DNA from: Streptomyces termitum
GTDB lineage: Bacteria > Actinomycetota > Actinomycetes > Streptomycetales > Streptomycetaceae
Assembly (NCBI RefSeq): GCF_014650175.1
Contig: NZ_BMUL01000012.1
Coordinates: forward strand, 124,001 to 188,000
DNA: 64,000 bases
Reading direction: 5' to 3'
Positions 23,611 to 31,663 of this stretch are shown piece by piece; the stretch's first letter is position 1, and every line of letters begins with the position of its first letter. The notes beneath the pieces are model-generated. The model did no database searches. It was not told the origin of the DNA and saw only the letters and a list, made by a program, of their open reading frames with translations. A program made the translations under genes and the position numbers.

Positions 23611-24793
23611 CCGTGTCGACCTGCTGTCCGGCGGTGCGGCCGAGTTCGATGTCCTCGCGGATCTCCTCGACGGTCAGCGCGTACCCGGTGTTGGCGTCGT
23701 CGCGGGAGCGGGCGAAGATCACGCCCGAGACCGTGCCGTCCTCGGTGAGCAGCGGGCCGCCGGAGTTCCCCTGACGGACCGTCGTGTACAGCGAGTAGAC
23801 CTCCCTGCGCACCTCGCCCCGGTGGTAGATGTCCGGTCCGTCGGCGTCGATCCGGCCGCGGACGCGGGCGGAGCGGATGTCGTACGAGCCGTTCTCGGGG
23901 AAGCCGGCGACGATGGCGCCGTCGCCGCTGTGCGCCTCGCGGTCGGTGAACCGCAGCGGGGTCGCCTTCAGCTCCGGCACGTCGAGGACGGCGATGTCGC
24001 GGCGCCAGTCGTAGAGGACGACCTTCGCGTCGTACAGCCGGCCCTCGCCGCCGATCTGCACGGTGGGCTCGTCGACGCCGCCGACCACGTGCGCGTTGGT
24101 CATGACCCGGCGGTCGGAGAAGACGAAGCCGGTGCCCTCCAGGACCTTGCCGCAGCTCGGGGCCGTACCGACGACCTTGACGATGGAGCGCTGGGCGAGG
24201 GCCGCGACCGGACTGCCGGCGAGCGCCGGGTCGGGCGGCAGGACGTCGGTGATCGGCTCGTTGGCGAAGGGGCCGAAGACCTGCGGGAAGCCGCTGCGGG
24301 CGAGCGTCGAGCGGAAGGAGGTGAACCAGCCGGTCACCTGACCGGGCATCACCTCCTCGACGCCGCGCAGCACCTTGGAGCCGCGCACCTCCCGGCCCAC
24401 GGTGGGCAGCGAGGTCTCGGCGAGGGCGGAGCCGATCAGCCAGGCCACCAGCAGCATCGCGACGACGTTGACGAGCGCGCCGCCGGTGGCGTCCACGGCG
24501 CGCGCCGGTGACCAGGTGATGTGGCGGCGGAGCTTGTTCCCCAGGTGGGTGGTGAACGCCTGGCCGACGGAGGCGCAGACGATGACCGCCATCACGAAGA
24601 CGACGGTCACCACGGTGGTGATCTCGCTGTTGTCGGTGAGCCGGTTCCACAGCACCGGGAAGAGCAGGGCGGCGGCGAGCCCGCCGCCGAGGAAGCCGAT
24701 CACCGAGAGGACGCCGACCACGAAGCCCTGGCGGTAGCCGATGATCGCGAACCACACGGCCGCGAGCAGCAGCAGGATGTCCAGCACGTTCAC
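23594..24793 (-). CDS. MarP-like membrane serine protease
   Basis: A 399-residue protein with four N-terminal membrane helices of the CvpA type (to about residue 125) and a trypsin-fold periplasmic domain. The catalytic triad is visible: His in T-N-A-H-V-V (near 238), Asp in R-R-D-I-A-V-L (near 268), Ser in R-Q-G-N-S-G-G-P (near 344). Cys in A-P-S-C-G-K and in the C-terminal E-G-C-A-L may form a disulfide, as redox control by a disulfide is known for Rv3671c (MarP), a protease needed for acid resistance. Start at 24793 is GTG; GAGGCT lies 7 bases upstream, so it may be leaderless. Confidence 0.9.
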   Translation of the reverse strand: MNVLDILLLLAAVWFAIIGYRQGFVVGVLSVIGFLGGGLAAALLFPVLWNRLTDNSEITTVVTVVFVMAVIVCASVGQAFTTHLGNKLRRHITWSPARAVDATGGALVNVVAMLLVAWLIGSALAETSLPTVGREVRGSKVLRGVEEVMPGQVTGWFTSFRSTLARSGFPQVFGPFANEPITDVLPPDPALAGSPVAALAQRSIVKVVGTAPSCGKVLEGTGFVFSDRRVMTNAHVVGGVDEPTVQIGGEGRLYDAKVVLYDWRRDIAVLDVPELKATPLRFTDREAHSGDGAIVAGFPENGSYDIRSARVRGRIDADGPDIYHRGEVRREVYSLYTTVRQGNSGGPLLTEDGTVSGVIFARSRDDANTGYALTVEEIREDIELGRTAGQQVDTEGCAL

Positions 24794-24861
24794 CGTCGTC
24801 AGCCTCGCAGATTCGTTTCCGGTCGCCGTTCTCGTCCCCGGTCGCCCGGAGGGTCAGCCTG

Positions 24862-25566
24862 TCATGACCGCCAGTCGAGCGGGACCTTCCGCGAGGTGTC
24901 CCAGGGGCGCTCCCAGCCCGCGAAGTGGAGCAGCCGGTCGATCACCCCGGCGGTGAAGCCCCAGACCAGGGCGGAGGAGACGAGGAAGGCGGGCCCCGCG
25001 TGGCCGGCCGGGTGGACGGCGGTGGCGCGGTTGGCCGGGTCCGTGAGATCCGCCACGGGCACGGTGAAGACCCGGGCCGTCTCGGCGGGGTCGACGACGC
25101 CGACCGGGCTCGGCGCCCGCCACCAGCCGAGGACGGGGGTGACGACGAAGCCGCTGACCGGGATGTAGAGCCGGGGCAGCACGCCGAACAGCTGCACCCC
25201 GGCCGGGTCGAGGCCGGTCTCCTCCTCGGCCTCCCGCAGCGCGGCGCGCAGCAGGCCGCCGTCGGCCGGGGCGCCGTCCTCGGGGTCGAGGGCGCCGCCG
25301 GGGAACGAGGGCTGCCCGGCGTGCGAGCGGAGGCTGCCGGACCGCTCCATGAGCAGCAGTTCGGGTCCCCGCTCGCCCTCGCCGAAGAGGACGAGCACGG
25401 CGGACTGCCGACCCGCGCCGCTCTCGGGCGGCAGGAACCGGCTCAGCTGCTCGGGCGCGACCGTGCGGGCGGCCCGGTCGACCGGCGCGAGCCAGTCGGG
25501 CAGGCCGGCGCGGTCGAGCAGGCCGCCGGGGCCGGGGCCGTAGGTGGATTCGTCCGTGCGCGTCAT
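24862..25566 (-). CDS. NUDIX hydrolase, CoA pyrophosphatase type
   Basis: A 234-residue NUDIX protein. The Nudix box G-x5-E-x7-R-E-x-x-E-E-x-G is intact, ending R-E-A-E-E-E-T-G-L near residues 118-126, and the upstream P-S-F-P-G-G-A-L and following region resemble CoA pyrophosphatases (NudL/PCD1 type). It would cleave CoA or related nucleoside diphosphate compounds. The ATG at 25566 with GGGGG upstream is preferred; TTG and GTG codons upstream are alternatives. Lies between the protease and nth, the same order as Rv3671c-Rv3674c except that the thioredoxin-like gene of mycobacteria is absent. Confidence 0.87.
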   Translation of the reverse strand: MTRTDESTYGPGPGGLLDRAGLPDWLAPVDRAARTVAPEQLSRFLPPESGAGRQSAVLVLFGEGERGPELLLMERSGSLRSHAGQPSFPGGALDPEDGAPADGGLLRAALREAEEETGLDPAGVQLFGVLPRLYIPVSGFVVTPVLGWWRAPSPVGVVDPAETARVFTVPVADLTDPANRATAVHPAGHAGPAFLVSSALVWGFTAGVIDRLLHFAGWERPWDTSRKVPLDWRS

Positions 25567-25630
25567 GGGCACCCCCGTGTCGTCCAACGCCGTCGCCGTG
25601 CCGCTTCGTTCCCGGCGGCCCGTCCGGTGC

Positions 25631-26932
25631 TCACTCGGCCCCCGGGGCGGCCCCCGGGGCGGTGCCGGGGGCGGTGCCCGGGGCGGGCGGGGCGGGGCGG
25701 CCCGGGTAGTCGGCGGGCGGGTTGAGCCGCTGGCCGGGGAAGCCGCCCTTCTCGTACTTGAGCAGCTTCCGCGCCTTCTCCGGGTCGGTCTCGCCCTCGC
25801 CGTAGGCCGGGCAGAGGTGGGTGATCGGGCAGGCGCCGCAGGCGGGCCTGCGGGCGTGGCAGATCCGGCGGCCGTGGAAGATCACCCGGTGCGAGAGCAT
25901 CGTCCAGTCGCTCCTGGGGAAGATCTCCGCGATCTCGGCCTCGATCTTGACCGGGTCGTCGGAGACGGTCCAGCCGAAGCGGCGGGACAGGCGCATGAAG
26001 TGGGTGTCCACGGTGATTCCCGGGACCCCGAAGACGTTGCCGAGGACGACGAAGGCGGTCTTGCGGCCGACGCCGGGGAGCTTGACCAGGTCCTCCAGAC
26101 GGCCGGGGACCTCGCCGCCGAAGTCGTCCCGGAGGGCGGCGGAGAGACCCATGATCGACTTGGTCTTGGCGCGGAAGAAGCCGGTGGGGCGGATCAGTTC
26201 CTCGACCTCCTCGGGGACGGCGGCGGCCAGGTCCTCGGGGGTCGGGTAGCGGGCGAAGAGCGCCGGGGTCGTCTGGTTCACCCGCAGGTCGGTGGTCTGC
26301 GCGGAGAGCACGGTGGCGACGAGGAGCTCGAAGGGGTTGCGGAAGTCGAGCTCGGGATGGGCGTACGGGTAGACCTCCGCGAGCTCCCGGTTGATCCGGC
26401 GGGCCCGGCGGACCAGCGCCAGCCGGGACTCGGGACGGGCGGCCCCGGCGACGCTCTTCGCGGAGCCGGTCCCGGCGGGAACCTTCCCCGGGGTCTTGGC
26501 GGCGGCCTTGGCGGAGACCGTCCTCGCGGGGGTCTTCCCGGCTTCCGGCGGGGCCTTCTTCGCCGGGGCCGTCTTCGCGGTGTCCGCCGGGGTCTTCTTC
26601 TCGGGGGTCTTCTTCACGGATTTCGGGGCAGTCCTCTTCACGGTGCGGGCCGGGGGCTCCGGGGCGGTCTCGGGTGCGGCCTTCGCCGAAGGCTTCACGG
26701 GGGTCCCGGACGCGGCCGCCGCCGACGGCTTCGCGGCGGTCCCGGGCACGGTCTTCGCCGACGGCTTCGCGGGGGTTCCGGCGGCCCGCGTGGAGCTCTC
26801 CCCCTGGGGGCTCTTTTTCCGATTCACCCCTTTCGACCGCTTCGACACGCCGTGTTCGCCCACAGCGGAATTACCTTCGGCCGACACTCTCCCAGCCCCC
26901 TTGGCCTGCGTTCTCACCGGCGAGTTGGACAC
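25631..26932 (-). CDS. nth: Endonuclease III with long basic N-terminal tail
   Basis: DNA glycosylase/AP lyase of base-excision repair, 433 residues against about 210-260 in most bacteria. The catalytic part (about residues 165-415) has the helix-hairpin-helix L-P-G-V-G-R-K-T-A with the Lys nucleophile, the catalytic Asp in T-V-D-T-H-F, and the Fe-S ligands C-x6-C-x2-C-x5-C. The first 165 residues are Ala/Lys/Pro/Thr-rich with P-A-K-P-S-A-K-like repeats and look like a histone H1-type DNA-binding tail; the last 20 residues are P-G-T-A repeats. The GTG at 26932 has TAGGCT 6 bases upstream and no ribosome-binding site: probably leaderless. Divergent from crp. Confidence 0.92.
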   Translation of the reverse strand: MSNSPVRTQAKGAGRVSAEGNSAVGEHGVSKRSKGVNRKKSPQGESSTRAAGTPAKPSAKTVPGTAAKPSAAAASGTPVKPSAKAAPETAPEPPARTVKRTAPKSVKKTPEKKTPADTAKTAPAKKAPPEAGKTPARTVSAKAAAKTPGKVPAGTGSAKSVAGAARPESRLALVRRARRINRELAEVYPYAHPELDFRNPFELLVATVLSAQTTDLRVNQTTPALFARYPTPEDLAAAVPEEVEELIRPTGFFRAKTKSIMGLSAALRDDFGGEVPGRLEDLVKLPGVGRKTAFVVLGNVFGVPGITVDTHFMRLSRRFGWTVSDDPVKIEAEIAEIFPRSDWTMLSHRVIFHGRRICHARRPACGACPITHLCPAYGEGETDPEKARKLLKYEKGGFPGQRLNPPADYPGRPAPPAPGTAPGTAPGAAPGAE

Positions 26933-26938
26933 CCGACC

Positions 26939-26944
26939 AGCCTA
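26939..26944 (-). promoter_or_regulatory. -10 box of leaderless nth
   Basis: TAGGCT on the minus strand, 6 bases before the GTG start. Confidence 0.5.
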
Positions 26945-27037
26945 GGGGCCGGGGGCGGCATCCGCCCCGCCCGGCGCCGATCGCACCCCGATCGGGCCCC
27001 TGACGTTCGGCAAAGCCGTCCGGTGCGTCAAACTTGT

Positions 27038-27053
27038 TGTGATTGATCGCACT
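27038..27053. promoter_or_regulatory. Crp-type binding site upstream of crp
   Basis: TGTGA-TTGATC-GCACT closely fits TGTGA-N6-TCACA (left arm perfect, right arm three of five). It lies 66 bases before the crp start and 106 before nth, so autoregulation is likely. Confidence 0.55.
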
Positions 27054-27118
27054 GTTTGGCACGTCCGGCATCATGGGAGTTCAGGTCCCGTGAGCAGGTC
27101 GACAGTAGGAGTGAACTC

Positions 27119-27793
27119 GTGGACGACGTTCTGCGGCGCGCCCCGCTCTTCGCGGCGCTCGATGACGAGCAGGCCGCCGAGCTGCGCGCCTCGATGAGTG
27201 AGGTGACGCTCGCCCGTGGCGACGCCCTCTTCCACGAGGGAGACCCGGGCGACCGCCTGTACGTGGTCACCGAGGGCAAGGTGAAGCTGCACCGCACCTC
27301 CCCCGACGGCCGCGAGAACATGCTGGCCGTCCTCGGCCCCGGCGAGCTGATCGGCGAGCTCTCCCTCTTCGACCCGGGCCCGCGCACCGCGACCGCGACC
27401 GCGCTGACCGAGGTCAAGCTGCTCGGTCTCGGCCACGGCGACCTCCAGCCCTGGCTGAACGCCCGGCCCGAGGTGGCCGGCGCCCTGCTGCGCGCGGTCG
27501 CCCGCCGGCTGCGCAAGACCAACGACCAGATGTCCGACCTGGTCTTCTCCGACGTGCCGGGCCGGGTCGCCCGCGCGCTCCTCGACCTGTCGCGCCGCTT
27601 CGGCGTGCAGTCGGAGGAGGGCATCCACGTCGTCCACGACCTCACCCAGGAGGAGCTGGCCCAGCTGGTCGGCGCCTCCCGCGAGACGGTCAACAAGGCG
27701 CTCGCCGACTTCGCCCAGCGCGGCTGGCTGCGCCTGGAGGCCCGCGCCGTGATCCTGCTGGACGTGGAGCGCCTCGCGAAGCGCTCGCGGTAG
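27119..27793 (+). CDS. crp: Crp cAMP receptor protein
   Basis: A 224-residue CRP/FNR regulator. The cyclic-nucleotide pocket is seen in G-E-L-I-G-E-L-S-L-F-D-P-G-P-R-T-A-T-A (about residues 74-92). The C-terminal winged helix has the recognition helix in V-G-A-S-R-E-T-V-N-K-A-L near 185. In streptomycetes Crp influences germination, development and antibiotic production. The GTG at 27119 with TAGGAG 7 bases upstream gives the length known for S. coelicolor Crp; the frame opening at 27056 is rejected. A Crp-like box lies in its own promoter region. Confidence 0.96.
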   Translation: MDDVLRRAPLFAALDDEQAAELRASMSEVTLARGDALFHEGDPGDRLYVVTEGKVKLHRTSPDGRENMLAVLGPGELIGELSLFDPGPRTATATALTEVKLLGLGHGDLQPWLNARPEVAGALLRAVARRLRKTNDQMSDLVFSDVPGRVARALLDLSRRFGVQSEEGIHVVHDLTQEELAQLVGASRETVNKALADFAQRGWLRLEARAVILLDVERLAKRSR

Positions 27794-27828
27794 GCACGCG
27801 CGCGTACGCCCGCCCCGTACGTACGGAG

Positions 27829-27861
27829 AAGGGGCCGCCCGGTTCGACCGGGCGGCCCCTT
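27829..27861. terminator. Bidirectional terminator between crp and the SPFH gene
   Basis: A perfect 15-bp stem AAGGGGCCGCCCGGT with its complement around a TCG triloop, with A and T flanks suited to both directions. The SPFH gene stop is 25 bases further on. Confidence 0.85.
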
Positions 27862-27885
27862 GCCGTGTGCCGTGCGGACGGCGGG

Positions 27886-28770
27886 TCAGCGCTTGGTGCC
27901 GTCCACGATGACCGGGGACGAGCCGCCGCTGCCGCAGGGCACCGCGTAGACCGGGTTCTTGGACGCGGCCTCCTTGTAGGCGTCGATGCACTGGTTCGCC
28001 AGGACCTTGTCGGTCAGCGAGTCGTTGAGGATCTTGTTGGCGCGGGCGATGCCCTCCGCCTCGATCCGGCGGCGGTCCGCGTCCGCCTTGGCGGTACGGG
28101 CGGCCTCCAGGGCCCGCTCGGTGGCCTGCTGCTGCTGGATCTTGCGGTCGATCTGGTCCTGGAGCGCGTCCGAGGGCTTCACGTTCCGCAGGTTGACCGT
28201 GGTGACGTCGATGCCGCGCGGCGCCAGCCGGTCCTTGATCAGGGTGCCGATCTCGGCGTTGATCTTCTCGCGGTCGGAGGCGTAGCCCTGCTCACTGGAG
28301 TAGCGGGCGAAGACGTTGCGGACGATCTCCCGGCTGTCCGGGTAGACCAGCCGCTGCTGGATGGCGTCCGCGCTGCCGGCCAGCTTGTACAGCTCGACGG
28401 CCTTGGTCGGGACCACCGCCCACTTCACCGTCACCTCGGCGTACATGACGCCGCCCTGCGAGGAGCGGACCTCGACCACGTCCTTGTCGGAGAGGTTGAG
28501 GTCGACCGGGCGGGTCGAGAAGGTGGTGACGTCGGTGAACGGCGACTTCACGTGCAGGCCGGAGGTCATCGGCGTACCGACCTTGCCGAACGCGACCGGC
28601 ACGCCGACCTCGTAGGCGCTGACCACGTAGACCATGCTCACGATCAGCGAGAACAGGCCGGTCACCAGCGCGCCGGCGGCCCCCAGCCTCCAGCCGGTCG
28701 ACTCCTGCGACCGGCCGACGAAGTAGAGCACCACAGCGGCGATGACCAGCAAGATGGCTATGACGAACAC
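27886..28770 (-). CDS. SPFH/prohibitin-like membrane protein
   Basis: A 294-residue protein with two N-terminal membrane helices (residues 2-20 and about 30-50) and a prohibitin-like domain (about 55-230), then a charged coiled coil, Q-Q-Q-Q-A-T-E-R-A-L-E-A-A-R, and a tail with one Cys each near 257 and 275. Prohibitin-like proteins form membrane rings or microdomain scaffolds. The GTG at 28770 follows GGGGGGAAG. It is a separate member from the flotillin at 40796 and is not next to an NfeD gene. Specific role unknown. Confidence 0.83.
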   Translation of the reverse strand: MFVIAILLVIAAVVLYFVGRSQESTGWRLGAAGALVTGLFSLIVSMVYVVSAYEVGVPVAFGKVGTPMTSGLHVKSPFTDVTTFSTRPVDLNLSDKDVVEVRSSQGGVMYAEVTVKWAVVPTKAVELYKLAGSADAIQQRLVYPDSREIVRNVFARYSSEQGYASDREKINAEIGTLIKDRLAPRGIDVTTVNLRNVKPSDALQDQIDRKIQQQQATERALEAARTAKADADRRRIEAEGIARANKILNDSLTDKVLANQCIDAYKEAASKNPVYAVPCGSGGSSPVIVDGTKR

Positions 28771-28922
28771 GGGCTTCCCCCCGGGAGCTTCGGCCAGATG
28801 TAAGCGGAGCGTAAGACACTCCGGAGGGCCCGGGAAGTTCCCGCCGTACGGACCGGATGCGGAGCCCGTACGAAACGGACGCACCGGCCGGTACGGCGGC
28901 GAGCGCGTCCGCCCGTACGAGG

Positions 28923-28991
28923 CGCACGCGCGCGTGCGGGAAAAAGCGGCGGCACGCGCGCGTGCGGCGCGGGAGCGGGGGCACGCGCGCG
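28923..28991. repeat. Repeated alternating-GC palindrome
   Basis: GCACGCGCGCGTGC occurs exactly at 28924-28937 and 28952-28965, and its first eleven bases again at 28981-28991: a spacing of 28-29 bases. Each is a perfect palindrome of alternating purine and pyrimidine. They lie between the MBL gene stop and the SPFH gene start. Confidence 0.75.
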
Positions 28992-28995
28992 GGGC

Positions 28996-29832
28996 TCAGG
29001 CGGGCGGCAGGCCGCGCTCCCTGAGGTACTCCAGCTGGGCCCGTACGGAGAGTTCCGCGGCCGGCCACAGCGAGCGGTCCACGTCCGCGTACACGTGCGC
29101 CACCACCTCCGGCGCCGTCAGGTGGCCGTCGGCGGCCGCCGCCTCCACCTGGGCCAGCCGGGCCGCCCGGTGCGCCAGGTAGAACTCCAGGGCCCCCCGC
29201 GCGTCCTCCAGGACCGGCCCGTGGCCCGGCAGGACCGTGTGGACGCCGTCGTCGACGGTGAGCGAGCGCAGCCGCCGCAGCGAGTCCAGGTACGCGCCGA
29301 GCCGCCCGTCCGGGTGCGCCACCATCGTCGTGCCGCGCCCCAGGACCGTGTCGCCCGTCAGCACCGCCCGGTCGGCGGGGAGGTGGAAGGAGAGCGAGTC
29401 CGAGGTGTGTCCCGGCGTCGCCACCACCCGCAGCTCCAGGCCGCCGACCGCGACCACGTCGCCCTCGCCGAGCCCCTCGTCGCCGAGCCGCAGCGCCGGG
29501 TCCAGGGCCCGGACGGCGGTCCCGGTCAGTTCGGCGAACCGGCCCGCGCCCTCCGCGTGGTCCGGGTGGCCGTGCGTCAGCAGGGTGAGCGCGATCCGCT
29601 TGCCCGCCTCCTCGGCGGTGGCGGCCACCCGCCGCAGGTGGCCCTCGTCGAGCGGGCCCGGGTCGACCACCACGGCCAGGTCGGAGCCGGGCTCGGAGAG
29701 CAGCCAGGTGTTGGTGCCGTCCAGGGTCATCGCGGACGGGTTGGGCGCGAGCACGTTCACGGCCCGCGCGGTCGCGGGGCCGGAGACGACGAGTCCGCGC
29801 GGCTGACCGGGCAGGGCGGCGGCGTCGCTCAC
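28996..29832 (-). CDS. MBL-fold metallohydrolase
   Basis: A 278-residue metallo-beta-lactamase-fold hydrolase. The metal motif T-H-G-H-P-D-H is near residue 87, followed by the Gly-His of T-P-G-H-T near 141, the Asp of L-T-G-D-T near 163, and the last His in L-P-G-H-G near 206. C-terminal helical extension as in LACTB2-type hydrolases, some of which act on RNA. The GTG at 29832 overlaps the stop of the NUDIX gene (GTGA). The same gene (Rv3677c) lies next to crp in mycobacteria. Confidence 0.87.
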   Translation of the reverse strand: MSDAAALPGQPRGLVVSGPATARAVNVLAPNPSAMTLDGTNTWLLSEPGSDLAVVVDPGPLDEGHLRRVAATAEEAGKRIALTLLTHGHPDHAEGAGRFAELTGTAVRALDPALRLGDEGLGEGDVVAVGGLELRVVATPGHTSDSLSFHLPADRAVLTGDTVLGRGTTMVAHPDGRLGAYLDSLRRLRSLTVDDGVHTVLPGHGPVLEDARGALEFYLAHRAARLAQVEAAAADGHLTAPEVVAHVYADVDRSLWPAAELSVRAQLEYLRERGLPPA

Positions 29833-30689
29833 GCCTCGCCCCCGATCCGCCGGGTGAACTCCTCGTGGCCGGGCCAGCTGAGCACCACCTGGCCGTCCTC
29901 CACGCGCGCGCGGGCGAGGACCGGCGCCATGTCCTGCTTCCCGGCCTCCGCCAGGGCCTCGGCGGCGGTGCCGGCGGGCTGGAGGGAGCGCAGGGTCGCG
30001 ATGGTCGGCGGCATCATCGTCAGCTCGCCCCGGTCGTACCCCGCGGCGGCGTCGGCCGGGCGGATCCAGACGGTGCGGTCGGCCTCCCCGGAGACGTCCC
30101 GGGTGCGCTGCCCCGCGGGGAGCGCGGCGACGAAGAACCAGGTGTCGTACCGCCGCGCCTCGAACTCCGGGGTGATCCAGCGGGCCCACGCCCCCAGCAG
30201 GTCCGAGCGGAGCGCCAGGCCGCGCCGGTCGAGGAAGTCCGCGAAGGACAGCTCGCGGGCGACCAGGGCCCGCCGGTCGCGCTCCCAGTCCTCGCCGGTG
30301 GTGTCGCCGACGACGCCCTCCCCGGTCTCCCCGGCGAGCAGCACGCCCGACTCCTCGAAGGTCTCGCGGACGGCGGCGCAGACCACCGCCTGGGCCTGCG
30401 CGGGGTCGTCGAGGCCGAGCCGGGCGGCCCACTCCGCCAGGGGCGGACCGGCCCAGCGGACCGGCTGCTCGTCGCGCGGGTCGACGCCGCCGCCGGGGTA
30501 GGCGTACGCGCCACCGGCGAAGGCCATCGAGGTGCGGCGGCGCAGCATGTGCACCTCGGGCCCGCCGGCCGCGTCGCGCAGCAGCAGGACGGTGGAGGCG
30601 CGTCTCGGCGTCACCGGCACCAGCTCGCCCGAGGCGAGGGCGCGGATGCGGTCGGGCCATTCGGGCGGGTACCACTGACCATTCGACAT
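29829..30689 (-). CDS. NUDIX hydrolase with interrupted Nudix box (NUDT19-like)
   Basis: A 286-residue NUDIX protein whose Nudix box is split: the Gly-rich start (P-G-G-G-V-D-P-R-D) near residue 67 and R-E-T-F-E-E-S-G-V near 110 are separated by about 35 residues instead of the usual spacing. Such an insert is known in NUDT19-type acyl-CoA diphosphatases. Translationally coupled to the MBL gene. The ATG at 30689 has TAGCAT 6 bases upstream and no ribosome-binding site, so it is probably leaderless. Confidence 0.82.
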   Translation of the reverse strand: MSNGQWYPPEWPDRIRALASGELVPVTPRRASTVLLLRDAAGGPEVHMLRRRTSMAFAGGAYAYPGGGVDPRDEQPVRWAGPPLAEWAARLGLDDPAQAQAVVCAAVRETFEESGVLLAGETGEGVVGDTTGEDWERDRRALVARELSFADFLDRRGLALRSDLLGAWARWITPEFEARRYDTWFFVAALPAGQRTRDVSGEADRTVWIRPADAAAGYDRGELTMMPPTIATLRSLQPAGTAAEALAEAGKQDMAPVLARARVEDGQVVLSWPGHEEFTRRIGGEA

Positions 30690-30775
30690 GGGCGGATGCT
30701 ATGCGCACGCACGGGAATCCACGAGAGCCACCCGCCCCGCATCGCACACGGGGCCACCGCCCCCTGAACGCGCGA

Positions 30776-30807
30776 AGCCGTCGCCCCGGGCGTGCGGGGC
30801 GACGGCT
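30776..30807 (-). terminator. Terminator of the RidA-like gene
   Basis: AGCCGTCGCCCC (30776-30787) and its complement (30796-30807) form a 12-bp stem with an 8-base loop between the RidA stop and the NUDIX start. Confidence 0.7.
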
Positions 30808-30861
30808 CGGAGGGCCCGGGCGGCGGCCGGACCCGGAGTGCGGGCGGCCGGTCCGGGCGGG

Positions 30862-31332
30862 TCAGTCCTCGGTCAGCTCGACCTGGACCTCGACCTCGAC
30901 GGGCGCGTCCAGCGGCAGGACGGTGACGCCGACGGCGCTGCGGGCGTGGACGCCCTTGTCGCCGAGGATCTCGCCGAGCAGCTCGCTCGCGCCGTTGATC
31001 ACGCCGGGCTGGCCGGTGAAGTCGGGGGCGGAGGCGACGAAGCCGACGACCTTCACGACCCGCTTGATCCGGTCGAGGTCACCGGCGACCGACTTCACGG
31101 CCGCGAGCGCGTTGAGCGCGCAGGTGGCGGCGAGCTCCTTGGCCTGCTCGGGGGTGACCTCGGCGCCGACCTTGCCGGTCAGCGCGAGGGCGCCCTCGAC
31201 CATCGGGAGCTGGCCGGAGGTGTAGACGTACGCGCCCGAGCGGACGGCCGGCTGGTAGGCGGCGATCGGCGGGACGACCTGGGGGAGCTTCAGGCCCAGC
31301 TCGGTGATCCGCGCCTCGACGGCCCCGCTCAC
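30862..31332 (-). CDS. RidA-family protein
   Basis: A 156-residue YjgF/YER057c/UK114 protein, possibly an enamine/imine deaminase. V-R-S-G-A-Y-V-Y-T-S-G-Q-L-P near residue 33 and the C-terminal S-A-V-G-V-T-V-L-P-L-D-A-P-V-E-V-E-V fit the family, but the substrate-binding Arg before the first strand of classical RidA (position 105 type) is not seen in the usual R-x-x-V context; Ser-Ala-Val-Gly stands there. It may therefore belong to a subgroup without proven deaminase activity. GTG start at 31332 overlaps the stop of the DUF4177 gene (GTGA). Confidence 0.85.
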   Translation of the reverse strand: MSGAVEARITELGLKLPQVVPPIAAYQPAVRSGAYVYTSGQLPMVEGALALTGKVGAEVTPEQAKELAATCALNALAAVKSVAGDLDRIKRVVKVVGFVASAPDFTGQPGVINGASELLGEILGDKGVHARSAVGVTVLPLDAPVEVEVQVELTED

Positions 31333-31487
31333 GCGGTCTTCTCCCGCTTCATGTAGGCCACGAGCTGCTCCGGGTTGGGGCCGGGCACGACCTGGACGAG
31401 CTCCCAGCCGTCCTGGCCCCAGTTGTCGAGAATCTGCTTGGTCGCGTGCACCAGAAGCGGCACCGTGACGTACTCCCACTTGGTCAT
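31329..31487 (-). CDS. DUF4177-type small protein
   Basis: A 52-residue protein: starts M-T-K-W-E-Y-V-T-V-P-L, with D-N-W-G-Q-D-G-W-E-L-V in the middle. The N-W-G-x-x-G-W-E-L pattern is that of the small DUF4177 family, function unknown. It is coupled to the RidA-like gene by a GTGA overlap, so the two are made together. The ATG at 31487 has TACAGT 7 bases upstream and no ribosome-binding site: probably leaderless. It is divergent from the first ArsA-type ATPase. Confidence 0.85.
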   Translation of the reverse strand: MTKWEYVTVPLLVHATKQILDNWGQDGWELVQVVPGPNPEQLVAYMKREKTA

Positions 31488-31650
31488 GGAGCCGACTGTA
31501 GCCGCTGCGGCGGGGCGGGCCCGCCCAGGCTCTCCCCCGGCACCGCCCCGCCGCTCCCCCGTCCCGGCCCGCCCTCCCCGGCCCTCCCCCGGCCGTCCCC
31601 TAGGGGGCTTCTCCGGGGCGGTCCGCCGGTTGCGCGGGCCCGCCAGTGGT

Positions 31651-31656
31651 TAGGCT
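31651..31656 (+). promoter_or_regulatory. -10 box of leaderless arsA-like gene
   Basis: TAGGCT followed by 7 bases and the GTG at 31664. The same hexamer precedes nth and the penicillin-binding protein gene. Confidence 0.55.
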
Positions 31657-31663
31657 CGACAGC

